In this document: positions 19,670 through 29,100 of the stretch, piece by piece
Layout: the number at the start of each line of letters is the position of its first letter
Numbering within the stretch: the first letter of the stretch is position 1
Source of the DNA: Tritrichomonas musculus
Lineage: Eukaryota; Parabasalia; Tritrichomonadida; Tritrichomonadidae
Direction of reading: 5' to 3'
DNA: 64,000 nt
Assembly: GCA_039105265.1 (NCBI GenBank)
Contig: JAPFFF010000002.1
Span: 6,758,001 to 6,822,000, forward strand
Translations under genes and position numbers: made by a program
Notes under the pieces: generated by a model
What the model was told of the DNA's origin: nothing
The model's database searches: none
Seen by the model: only the letters and a program-made list of their open reading frames with translations

Positions 19670-21871
19670 TTATGTATCAGCATGTGCATTTTTCCTTACA
19701 ACTCTAGCATCCATTGGAAAAGCGTCTTCACCAATGGATGTCACTGATGGTGGAATTGAAATTTCAGAGAGAGATTGACATTCTTTGAAGCATCTCCATC
19801 CAATTGATTTAACTGATGAGGGTATTTTGATATGTGCTAAAGATGAACAGCCTTCAAAGGCCCTAAATCCAAACGATGTTACTGATTCTGGAATTTTAAT
19901 ATCGTGAAGTTGCGTACATCCTAGAAAAGCGCAATCACCTATCAATGTGACAGTTGATGGAATTATTACTTCTCTAAGTGAAGTACAAAAGCTAAATGAG
20001 CCGTTCATACTTCCACCAGTAATCTGTGTTACAGATGAGTCCAAACGAACTGAGGAAATATGTTTGTTGCCTGCAAAAGTTGTATCAGTATGATGAACAC
20101 CTGTTATAAAGATAGCAATTTTTAGCTCAGTAACTTCTGAACGTTGAATTTTGTGAAGTTTATTATATATTTTCTTGAAATTCTTTGAAGGGTACCTGGT
20201 TTCAACTGAAACATCTCTTAAGTCTTTCAGATGCTTAATAAAAGCTGTTGAATCGAGTGCTTCGTTTTTATAGAGCATTTCAGTAACATTCCATAGAACT
20301 TTTGTAAGTACATGGTATTGCTCACCATGAATCGGTTCGATTTCAACAAAAGTTGACATTTTGGTTGGTTGCTTGAATTCTATGAAATAAAGGAGGAGTT
20401 TGTTAAGTTCAGTGAAATAAGGGTTCGTTTGATCATTTGAAGCATTTTGAACGATATCAGAAACTATGGTTTGTTGAGATGCAACAGGAAGATCATTGAA
20501 AAACTGCAATGTAAAGCCTTTATTAAGAAGAATTTCTAATATTTGATTTCCATTCTTTATGTGCAATGCTTCTGATTGGTTCTTAAGTGAATCTGTAGAA
20601 ACAACTGTAGTTTGAATTAATGACTGCTGTTGTTCGGATTGTTGCTTTTTCTTATGCTGATGTGAATCTTCTTTTTGTTGGGTTGGTGGAATTGTTTCAC
20701 CGTGGAGCAATTCGAGATGCTTTACTCTTCCCTTGATTTCTTCATTCTCTTTTTTAAGAGCTTGATTTTCTTTCTTAAGAGCTTTGTTGTCTTTCATTAG
20801 CTGAATATTGTTAAGGAAGATAATATCAACTTTTCGGGTTAATTCTTCAATGAGAACGGAATTGGCATCTTCAGTAACCGAACCAATATATGAACGAACT
20901 TCGAAAACATCAACGTCGTCTAAACAATAATTATCTTCATTATCATCTGAACCGTTTTTAGTTGTCATTGAATTTTGATCAGTATTATAAATAGAACATT
21001 CAAAAATCGAACTTAATTTATCAAAAATATCACGGAATGTTGGTCTGGAATCAGGATCTTTTGCCCAACATCTTTCTATTAACTTTTTGAATGAGCTTTT
21101 GATCGGTACAGTAAATTTAGGTCTATAATCATCATCAACAACTTTTTGACCGAATCTTAAAGTGTTAATTTGCCCATCTTCTAAATCATGATATGGGACG
21201 CAATTGGTAATAATTTCGTACATAATTATTCCAAATGAATATACATCAGATTTACCACTGTATTGATTTCCCGAAATAACTTCTGGAGCAATATAATACC
21301 AAGCAGAATTGGATTGCGATTGAGTATTTAATTGACCAGCAATTTCAAAAATTTTTGAAAAAGCATAATCTGCAATTCGAGGATGCAAATTTTGATCAAG
21401 CAATATGTTTTGCGTTTTTAGATCACGATGAATAACATGACGTTGGTGCAAAATCATCATTCCTCGAGCAATACCAATAAGCAGAATTTCGCGAATCGTA
21501 TTGTTAATGATTGATTTGCCATCTGAGTCTCTACTTTTGGCCAACATATCTGAAAGTGATCCTTTTTTACATAAATTCATCAAAATTGTAATGCAATTAT
21601 TGCCGTGAAAATCTTTTAATGCGAATCCATAAAACTTAACCAGTGTTGGATGTTGGAGACGCATCATGATACTAATTTCTCTTTCAATAACAACTTGGCT
21701 TTTCTTTTCTTCATAATTGCAATCAATTACTTTTGCTGCATATGATTGACCTGTTTCTTTATCTTTAACTGAATAAACGACACCAAATCCAACTTTTTCG
21801 TGCTTTTTCTCGATTTTGTAGTTATTGATATCAATTAAAAATCTTGAATTGGTAAATTCATTCACTTCCAT
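19670..21871 (-). CDS. Protein kinase fused to BspA-like LRRs
   Basis: A 733-residue protein counted from the first ATG at 21871; nine upstream codons are open, but that frame has no ATG there. Residues about 18-290 form a TKL/Tyr-like Ser/Thr kinase domain: glycine loop VGFGVVY (27-33), Lys47, HRDLKTQN with catalytic Asp150, APE-type IAPEV, and DVYSFGIIMYE. The metal-binding DFG is DYA (168-170): the Asp is kept, but Phe and Gly are replaced. Residues about 345-400 form a coiled coil. Residues about 455-615 hold a domain shared with the protein at 354-3869, and the C-terminus carries about five BspA LRRs with SSVxxIGxxAF signatures. The kinase is probably active, though DYA is atypical. There is no membrane segment. 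Confidence 0.88.
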   Translation of the reverse strand: MEVNEFTNSRFLIDINNYKIEKKHEKVGFGVVYSVKDKETGQSYAAKVIDCNYEEKKSQVVIEREISIMMRLQHPTLVKFYGFALKDFHGNNCITILMNLCKKGSLSDMLAKSRDSDGKSIINNTIREILLIGIARGMMILHQRHVIHRDLKTQNILLDQNLHPRIADYAFSKIFEIAGQLNTQSQSNSAWYYIAPEVISGNQYSGKSDVYSFGIIMYEIITNCVPYHDLEDGQINTLRFGQKVVDDDYRPKFTVPIKSSFKKLIERCWAKDPDSRPTFRDIFDKLSSIFECSIYNTDQNSMTTKNGSDDNEDNYCLDDVDVFEVRSYIGSVTEDANSVLIEELTRKVDIIFLNNIQLMKDNKALKKENQALKKENEEIKGRVKHLELLHGETIPPTQQKEDSHQHKKKQQSEQQQSLIQTTVVSTDSLKNQSEALHIKNGNQILEILLNKGFTLQFFNDLPVASQQTIVSDIVQNASNDQTNPYFTELNKLLLYFIEFKQPTKMSTFVEIEPIHGEQYHVLTKVLWNVTEMLYKNEALDSTAFIKHLKDLRDVSVETRYPSKNFKKIYNKLHKIQRSEVTELKIAIFITGVHHTDTTFAGNKHISSVRLDSSVTQITGGSMNGSFSFCTSLREVIIPSTVTLIGDCAFLGCTQLHDIKIPESVTSFGFRAFEGCSSLAHIKIPSSVKSIGWRCFKECQSLSEISIPPSVTSIGEDAFPMDARVVRKNAHADT

Positions 21872-22780
21872 TTTAAAATAATTCGATTTTTTATTCAATT
21901 TGATTAAAGATTTTTAGGTCAATATTTACCCTAAACCGAAAACAGGATATTTTTTCAAGTCAAAAATTGAATGACATTTATTTATAACTAACAGAAAATT
22001 TGATTGTTATCTATTACCGATAAAAAAGAATTTTAATAAAATAAAATGTTTAACAAATAATAAATCAATTAATTCATAAGTAAATGATTATTAGAGATTG
22101 TGTTAATTATTTATTCTATTTCAAAAAGTTACATCTTTTTTAAATACTCTCCCTTTTCAAAAAGTGAAAAAGCATGTAACAATATATTTCATGAATACTG
22201 TTAAATATTCTGGTAAATATAGAAAATTTCATATTATTTTATTTATTATATTTGCTTATTTGGTGGAATAATCTTATTAATTGCTTAACTTTTACACACC
22301 ATTTGCAAGACTAATAATTATTACCAATCTTTTATACAGGAGTGCAGATTCAAATGAATGTGAATTAAAATTGAATATTTTCATATGTGTTTGGTTGTTC
22401 CAAACAAATTGTATCAGCCTATTGTATCTTTTTCAACTCATTTATTATTATTCAATCTTTCATTAAATAAATGGAGTAAAACCATTTATAACAGAAAGAA
22501 TCATTTATCGAGATTATAATGAAATAAATTATGCTTTTCTTTCAATAAATGAATTTTCATCAAGATATTTTGCAATAATATGTTTTTGTTGATTTAGAAA
22601 TAACTCATCAATTAATTATGCTTAAAAACAAATTAAATACAATTTATAAATACCACAAATTAATATATAGAATAATATGATAAAATTTAATAGTATTATA
22701 TTTTTTTGTATGATAAAAATGCTAGTACACAGAACTTTTTTTTTCCGAAAAAGTTAAAAATGGACGATAGTTCAAAGTTA
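21872..22780. other. AT-rich spacer between divergent/tandem minus genes
   Basis: Upstream region of the kinase gene. It contains a near-palindrome at 21917-21930 (GGTCAATATTTACC). An open stretch at 22281-22466 reads as hydrophobic, low-complexity sequence and is not supported as a gene. Confidence 0.45.
21917..21930. promoter_or_regulatory. Near-palindrome GGTCAATATTTACC
   Basis: Differs by one base from the perfect palindrome GGTCAATATTGACC, is followed by CTAAAC and lies 46 bp upstream of the kinase start. A sister copy, GGCCAATATTGACC followed by TAAAC, is at 25789-25802. A binding site is conjecture. Confidence 0.25.
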
Positions 22781-23446
22781 TTATTGCTTTGATTCATTGA
22801 CAAATTTTTCTAAATTGAGAATAGACCTACGACTAACTCTAGCAATATCAATTTTCGCATTTGAATTCTCGTCTATATCTTCGCCCGATTCCTTTAAAAC
22901 ATCTAGAATTTCTGGTATTTTTTTATTATTACCTAAAGTATTTAAAGATCGAACTAATTTTTCCATTCGTGTTTTTGTGAAATTTTCTATTATTGGCAAC
23001 TCTTTGCTTTTTGCAATTTCTTTATTTAATTGAAATGGAGGATTCTCAAGCAATGTATTAACATTTTTAATGAGCTCATATAGTTTGGCTTCATAGTTCT
23101 TCATGTTACAATAATAAATCCTATCTATACGTTTTTGAAGAAATTTTTTTAAATAAACGGCGACACATCCAATATGAGTATTAGCTCCGTTATAATCTAT
23201 TGCATTATCAAAGATAAGATTCATGTCGCTTGCCCAACATTCAAAATTTTTAAAATGATTGCTATCTAGGTTTTGCTTGACAGTTGTTAAATCCATTGGC
23301 GTACTGATTACTGAAATATAAGAATCCCAAAACTCTTTTGTGAGCGATAATTGTAATGGATCGCGAAATGGGCCAGAAAGCGGATGATCTTTTATTTCTT
23401 TAGTGATTTGCTTACATTGCTCAATTATATATTGATCAAAATTCAT
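22781..23446 (-). CDS. Small BET-like bromodomain protein
   Basis: A 221-residue protein. Residues about 5-115 form a bromodomain with the ZA-loop PMDL (50-53) and the acetyl-lysine-contacting Asn86 in the DYN motif. Residues about 150-215 (FTKTRMEKLVRSLNTL... IDIARVSRRSILNLEKFV) resemble the NET/ET domain that follows bromodomains in BET proteins and recruits chromatin factors. It therefore looks like a minimal reader: one bromodomain plus an ET-like module, acting in the nucleus on acetylated histones. BET proteins in animals have two bromodomains; protist forms with one are common. A TCATTC initiator-like motif abuts the ATG. tRNA-Pro lies 43 bp upstream. Confidence 0.85.
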   Translation of the reverse strand: MNFDQYIIEQCKQITKEIKDHPLSGPFRDPLQLSLTKEFWDSYISVISTPMDLTTVKQNLDSNHFKNFECWASDMNLIFDNAIDYNGANTHIGCVAVYLKKFLQKRIDRIYYCNMKNYEAKLYELIKNVNTLLENPPFQLNKEIAKSKELPIIENFTKTRMEKLVRSLNTLGNNKKIPEILDVLKESGEDIDENSNAKIDIARVSRRSILNLEKFVNESKQ

Positions 23447-23452
23447 GAATGA
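23447..23452 (-). promoter_or_regulatory. Inr-like TCATTC
   Basis: Matches the trichomonad initiator core TCAYT and directly precedes the bromodomain ATG, implying an almost leaderless mRNA if used. It is a short motif and could be chance. Confidence 0.3.
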
Positions 23453-23489
23453 AAAAAATGGTTAAAATATCAAAAAAAAAAAAAAGACA

Positions 23490-23561
23490 GGGGCGATTCG
23501 GGAATCGAACCCGAGACCTCTCGCACCCAAAGCGAGAATCATGCCACTAGACCAATCACCC
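23490..23561 (-). tRNA. tRNA-Pro (anticodon TGG)
   Basis: A 72-nt gene on the minus strand. Acceptor strands GGGTGAT and ATCGCCC pair with one T-G wobble, and the discriminator is C. The D arm is TGGTCTAGTGGCA. The anticodon stem CTCGC/GCGAG encloses loop TTTGGGT, giving anticodon TGG. The T loop reads GGGTTCGATTCCC. No intron and no encoded CCA. It sits in the upstream region of the bromodomain gene, on the same strand. Confidence 0.97.
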
Positions 23562-24743
23562 TTCTGATTATAAAAAAAAATTAATGATGAACAATTATTT
23601 TCAAGAAATCATAATTGTTAAACTTAATGATGACATAATTTATCATTATATCAATACTTATTTTTTTATTGTGGAAATTGGTAAGTAAAATCAAAAAACA
23701 TTATCTCCTTTGATTCTTGCGATTTTGAAAAATTAATGTTGCTTTTTTTCTTTTTCCAAAATCATTTAATCACACTTCGTCATTTTCATATTTTAGGTAT
23801 TTTAAAACAATCATCTTTGAATATGTGGCAAAATTTGAGGTATTTGATTAAAACTAAAGATTCTCAATTAGTTCTTATAAAATTTAATAAAACTATATTA
23901 CATATCACCATATAAAAGTAGCGCTTTTAAAATATAATTCGCGATTGTCCAAATTTTCTTGTTCATTCGCATCTTTGATTAAAAAAATTGTTTTAAATAT
24001 AATTGCATTGTTGTTATATTGTTTGCAATAAATAAATAAAGTAATTACTGAAAACGCTTAATACCTAATTTTGTTTATTGCCAATGTATTTCCAAAATAT
24101 CATATTTTATTAAATTGAATATACTTATTCAAAATCTATATATGATTAATTTTTATAATTTCTCATTGAAAAATCATTATTTATTTATTTTTAGAATAAT
24201 TTTAATTATATCATATAATGTTAAAATTATTTATTTATTAGTGAAAACCTTTTTTTCTAAAAAAAAGAATTATTCATCTAAAATAAAACAATCGTTACCC
24301 ACAAAATAGAAAATAATTAATGGTATAAATGTTAAAACTAGTTTCACACTATGCTTTACTTATATACACTTTTTTTTCTTCAAAATTTTATTTAAATATC
24401 GTTTATAAAAAAACTCAAAGCATTGGATTTATTTTGTTTTGAGTGCATTTTTTAAACTTTTTATAAATCAGCGCACGTTTTTTTTGCTTTCTATCCGACA
24501 AGCCTCTGAAAATAAGAATTTTAATCGCTTTTTGAATGAAGAAAACGAACGTTTTTTTTTGAAAGGAAAAAGAGAACGTTTTTTTTTAGGTGCACGTTAA
24601 TTTGAAACATTGAATATTCAAAATTGAAAAAAACTAAAAAAATTGAATTGATTATTTCAAATTAACGTGCATCAGAACATTTTGAATGGGATTTGATGCA
24701 CGATATAATTTGAGCTTTAGTTCACATATATGAGGAAAACTTT
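23562..24743. other. Long AT-rich spacer upstream of Myb gene
   Basis: No supported gene. The last 280 bp contain a cluster of GCACG/AACGT motifs, including the inverted repeat listed separately. Confidence 0.5.
24591..24671. repeat. 17-bp inverted repeat upstream of Myb gene
   Basis: Perfect arms TGCACGTTAATTTGAAA (24591-24607) and its complement (24655-24671) are separated by 47 nt and end 72 bp before the Myb start. A third, degenerate copy in the left-arm orientation is at 24697-24713 (TGCACGATATAATTTGA). The arms contain TAACG, the core of trichomonad Myb recognition elements, so autoregulation is an attractive inference. Confidence 0.7.
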
Positions 24744-25682
24744 ATGATGAATTTATCAAGTCGAAATATTCCTCTAGCGCCTACACGCAAAAGAGAAAAA
24801 AATAATTCATCTCAAAACTCATCGCATTGGACAGACGCGGAAGATCAATTATTATTAAATTTTGTTGAAACATCAAATTCAGCCAAACCAAATTGGAAGT
24901 CGATAAGTAAAAAATTTCCAAATCGAACGCCACATCAAATTAAATGTAGATGGCAAAAAGTAGTTAATCCAAATCTCATCAAAGGATCTTGGACTCGAGA
25001 AGAAGATGAACAAATCATTGCATGGGTGACAACAAAAGGAACAGGAAAATGGAATAAACTTGCTTCTCAGCTCCCCGGTAGAATTGGAAAACAAGTTCGT
25101 GAAAGATGGCATAATTCTTTAAACCCAGAGCTTCGAAAAACTTCTTTTTCATATGAAGAAGATCAACTAATTGAAGCATTGCATAACAAATTTGGTAATA
25201 AATGGGCCAAAATTGCTCAAATGTTACCTGGAAGAACAGACAATGCAGTTAAAAATAGATGGTATTCAACTTTGCAAAGAAAAGCTGAATTGAAAAAAAA
25301 TGATCCAAAAAGTGCTAGCCCAAATACTAGTAGCCTAACAGATATTAACTTAGAAAAGATTAATCTTGATAATTTGCAAAATCCGAATTTTCAAGATACT
25401 ACAGAATTATTATTTGAGGATATTAATAATTATGATTATCAACCAGTTCCTCAACCGCTTGATTTTCGTTTCGAATCAAATTTTGAAAACGAAACTCCAA
25501 TATTTCGTCCAGTTAATGTAGTACGGCCACCACCACCACCACTCCCAATGATTTACTCTACTCAGAAAGCACTTGGACTTACTCTTTCAAAATCAGCTTT
25601 TATGCCAGATGATAATTTTAATTTTTATCAAAATACTCCAAATTTTGATTATACCGGATATACTCAGTATACGATTCCTTAA
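24744..25682 (+). CDS. Three-repeat Myb DNA-binding protein
   Basis: A 312-residue nuclear protein with three Myb/SANT repeats between about residues 28 and 185: HWTDAEDQLLLNFV...CRWQKV, SWTREEDEQIIAWV...ERWHNSL, and SFSYEEDQLIEAL...NRWYSTL. Each repeat has the spaced aromatic residues, with Phe replacing the first Trp in the third as is usual. The remaining C-terminal half is Asn-rich and carries a short PPPPP run and aromatic-rich tail that could be an activation or interaction region. Many trichomonad promoters are controlled by Myb factors binding TAACGAT-like sites. The upstream inverted repeat contains TAACG on both strands. Start codons at 24744 and 24747 are adjacent. The stop lies in TAAAAA. 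Confidence 0.92.
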   Translation: MMNLSSRNIPLAPTRKREKNNSSQNSSHWTDAEDQLLLNFVETSNSAKPNWKSISKKFPNRTPHQIKCRWQKVVNPNLIKGSWTREEDEQIIAWVTTKGTGKWNKLASQLPGRIGKQVRERWHNSLNPELRKTSFSYEEDQLIEALHNKFGNKWAKIAQMLPGRTDNAVKNRWYSTLQRKAELKKNDPKSASPNTSSLTDINLEKINLDNLQNPNFQDTTELLFEDINNYDYQPVPQPLDFRFESNFENETPIFRPVNVVRPPPPPLPMIYSTQKALGLTLSKSAFMPDDNFNFYQNTPNFDYTGYTQYTIP

Positions 25683-26119
25683 AAATGTTTGATTTTAATT
25701 AATAAAACATTATATCTTGTTTAAATAGACCATTAATAAATAAACTTCATTGCCATACGTTAATTTTTCTTTTTTTAACGGTTTGAAAGGCCAATATTGA
25801 CCTAAACTTTAACTTAAGAAAACATATAAGAATTGTGAATTTGCTTTAAATAAATTTATATAGTGTTTTTATTTTATTTATTTACTTACTTTTATAAATT
25901 TTATAACACAATTCAATTTAATAAAAGAAAATAATTATATTTTATACAAGATATTATAAAATTATTAATCAACTTTTTGTAAATTACAACTTATCAAATA
26001 TTTATCGTTATAGTATTTTATTTTATATAAAATTCAATGATAATTGAAATACCATCCTCTCGAAAAGTTACAATAAAATTTTTTAATTATAAACGGCTAT
26101 TGTAATAAATTTTTGTGGA
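25683..26119. other. Spacer upstream of the giant gene
   Basis: AT-rich with no gene. It contains TTAACGG (a Myb-like core) near 25776 and the near-palindrome at 25789-25802. Confidence 0.45.
25789..25802. promoter_or_regulatory. Near-palindrome GGCCAATATTGACC
   Basis: Second copy of the motif upstream of the kinase gene, also followed by TAAAC. It lies 107 bp after the Myb stop and 318 bp before the giant gene start. Function is conjecture. Confidence 0.2.
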
Positions 26120-29100
26120 ATGAGTGATTTTTCTCCCGAACTTATAACATTTAATAAATCACTTATAACCACAGCCCGTAATTTTATTAATTCATGCTCA
26201 ACAAATGGCCTAGACTACAATTCAATGAAAAATCGACTTGAAAATGCATTTCATCAGCCAGTTGACATCATATTATCGATTATTCATGATGAATTTCACG
26301 ATGATGACTATCAAAATCGACTAAAATCCATAAAAATACCCGCGCTTCAGAGGTTAGCCGAAGAAATAATTGATTTCAAAATGAAAAACGAACCAGCAAG
26401 CAAACGATCAGTTGGATTCGATCAAAGTGATCCAAATTATCTTGAAAAACAAAACAGAAAGCTGCAAAAAATTCAAGATTCGATTTTGAATATATCAAAG
26501 CAATCAAAATCTCCAAAAGTTAAATCAATTTTAGATTCAATTGATAACAACCAGCCAGATACAGAAAAGATCATTGCCTTATTATATGCACTTTTTCAAG
26601 ATTCTGATATTTTTACCAAATATCAAAATATAGAGAAAAGAATGGCTAATCTTTGCTCAAAGATACTCAAATCATTAGGAAATGAAAGTTATATCGATGA
26701 ATCAACCCCATTTGACAAATCAGAAAAAATAATTCTCGAAGTTTTTGAGCAACTCAAAGAAAAAGCCAAAAATCCTACCCAAGATGCCCAGATGATTGAT
26801 TCTTTACAAGCACAGATCAAAGATTTGACACTAGCCCTAAATGCGAAAAATGATAATCAAACATTCGCCGAAAAGATCGAACAGCATTTCCAAAGCCTCG
26901 AAGATAGTTTAAACAACAACAAATACGACGAACTTCTCAGTGATTACAAAGATGCTTTTAATAGAATCGAAGAAATGAGTAACAGTAAAAATGACCTTTT
27001 GATAAAGAACGGAAGCCTCGAAACAGAGAAGATCATTCTAGCACAAAAAGTCAACAGGTTAAAAGAAGAAAACGATAAACAAAGAGAAGCCATCAATAAA
27101 CTTAAAGAACATATCAAATCGTTGCCAAATAGCGAATTATCAGAAGAAGTAATCAATTTGCTTGATGATCAATCGATGTCGAAATCGATTTCTGATTTGT
27201 TGGCTCTTCAAAATGGAGAAGTGGACCAATCCTCAATTATTGAACGATCAATTAATAGTAATGATTCTAATCTTGAATCAAAGATCGATCAAATTGAACA
27301 GAGAAAGAGCGAAATAAAAGAACTGGAACAAAATGCAAAGGCACAACAAGACATGGTGAAAAATTTAGAAAACAAGATCGAAAGCACTAAAGAAGAGATC
27401 AACCAGATCAACCAATTGAAAGAAGAGTGTTCACAGAAGCAAGGATTACTTGATGAATTAGATCAAAAATTGATTCAAAAGCAAAACGACATAAATGCTC
27501 AACAGCAACGAATAGAAGAACTCGAGAGAGACAACAACGATAAACAGAATGACATCAATGGCAAGCAACAACGAATCGAAGAACTTGAACGTTGGAACAA
27601 TGATAAGCAGAATGACATCAACGGCAAGCAACAACGAATAGAAGAACTCGAGAGAGACAACAACGATAAACAGAATGACATCAATGGCAAGCAACAACGA
27701 ATCGAAGAACTTGAACGTTGGAACAATGACAAGCAGAATGATATCAACGGCAAGCAACAACGAATAGAAGAACTTGAGCGTTGGAACAATGATAAGCAGA
27801 ATGATATCAACGGCAAGCAACAACGAATAGAAGAACTCGAGAGAGACAACAATGCCAAGCAGCAAGACATTGACAACAAGCAAAATGACATCAATGGCAA
27901 GCAACAACGAATAAACGACCTTGAGAAAGACAACAATGATAAACAGAATGATATCAATGCTAAACAACAAAGAATCGACGAGCTTGAACACCAAAACAAT
28001 GACAAACAAAACGACATAAATGCTAAGCAACAAAGAATTGAAGAACTCGAAAGAGAGAACAACGATAAACAAAATGACATTAATGCTAAACAACGCCGAA
28101 TTGAAGAACTTGAACGTCAAGATAACGACAAACAAAATGATTCAAATGGCAAACAACAAAGAATCGAAGAACTTGAACGCCAAAGCAATGATAAGCAAAA
28201 TGATATAAATGCTAAACAACAAAGAATCGAAGAACTCGAGCGTTGGAATAATGACAAGCAGAATGACATCAATGGCAAGCAACAAAGAATTGAAGAACTC
28301 GAGAGAGATAATTCAGCCAAACAACAAGACATTGATAACAAACAAAATGACATCAATGGCAAACAACAAAGAATCAATGAATTAGAAAAAGATAATAACG
28401 ACAAGCAAAACGACATCAATGCTAAGCAACAAAGAATTGAAGAACTTGAACACCAATGCAATGACAAACAAAACGACATAAATGCTAAACAACGCCGAAT
28501 TGAAGAACTTGAAAGAGACAACAACAATAAACAAAATGACATTAATGCTAAACAACGCCGAATTGAAGAACTTGAACGTCAAGACAATGACATCCAAAAT
28601 GATTCAAATGGTAAACAACAAAGAATCAATGAACTCGAAAAAGATAATAGCGATAAGCAAAATGACATCAACGCTAAACAACAAAGAATCGAAGAGCTTG
28701 AACACCAAAGCAACGATAAGCAAAATGATATCAACTCTAAACAACAAAGAATTGACGAGTTAGAACGCCAAAATAATGATAAACAAAATGATATTAATGC
28801 TAAACAACAGAGAATCGAAGAACTCGAGCGCTGGAACAATGATAAGCAAAATGACATCAACGCTAAGCAACAAAGAATTGAAGAACTTGAAAGAGACAAT
28901 GCTGCTAAGCAACAAGACATTGACAACAAGCAAAATGACATCAACGGCAAACAACACCGAATTGAAGAACTTGAACATCAAAACAACGACAAACAAAATG
29001 ATATCAATGCTAAGCAACAAAGAATTGAAGAGCTCGAAAGAGACAATTCAGCCAAACAACAAGACATTGATAACAAACAAAATGACATCAATGGCAAACA

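Noticed and set aside
21872-21898. Upstream nine-codon extension of the kinase gene
   Set aside because: The first codon of that extension is TTG; the first ATG in frame is at 21871.
22281-22466. 61-codon plus-strand frame
   Set aside because: Hydrophobic low-complexity translation typical of AT-rich spacer; no domain or context.
24115-24309. 64-codon plus-strand frame upstream of the Myb gene
   Set aside because: Asn/Ile/Leu/Lys-rich translation expected from random A/T sequence.
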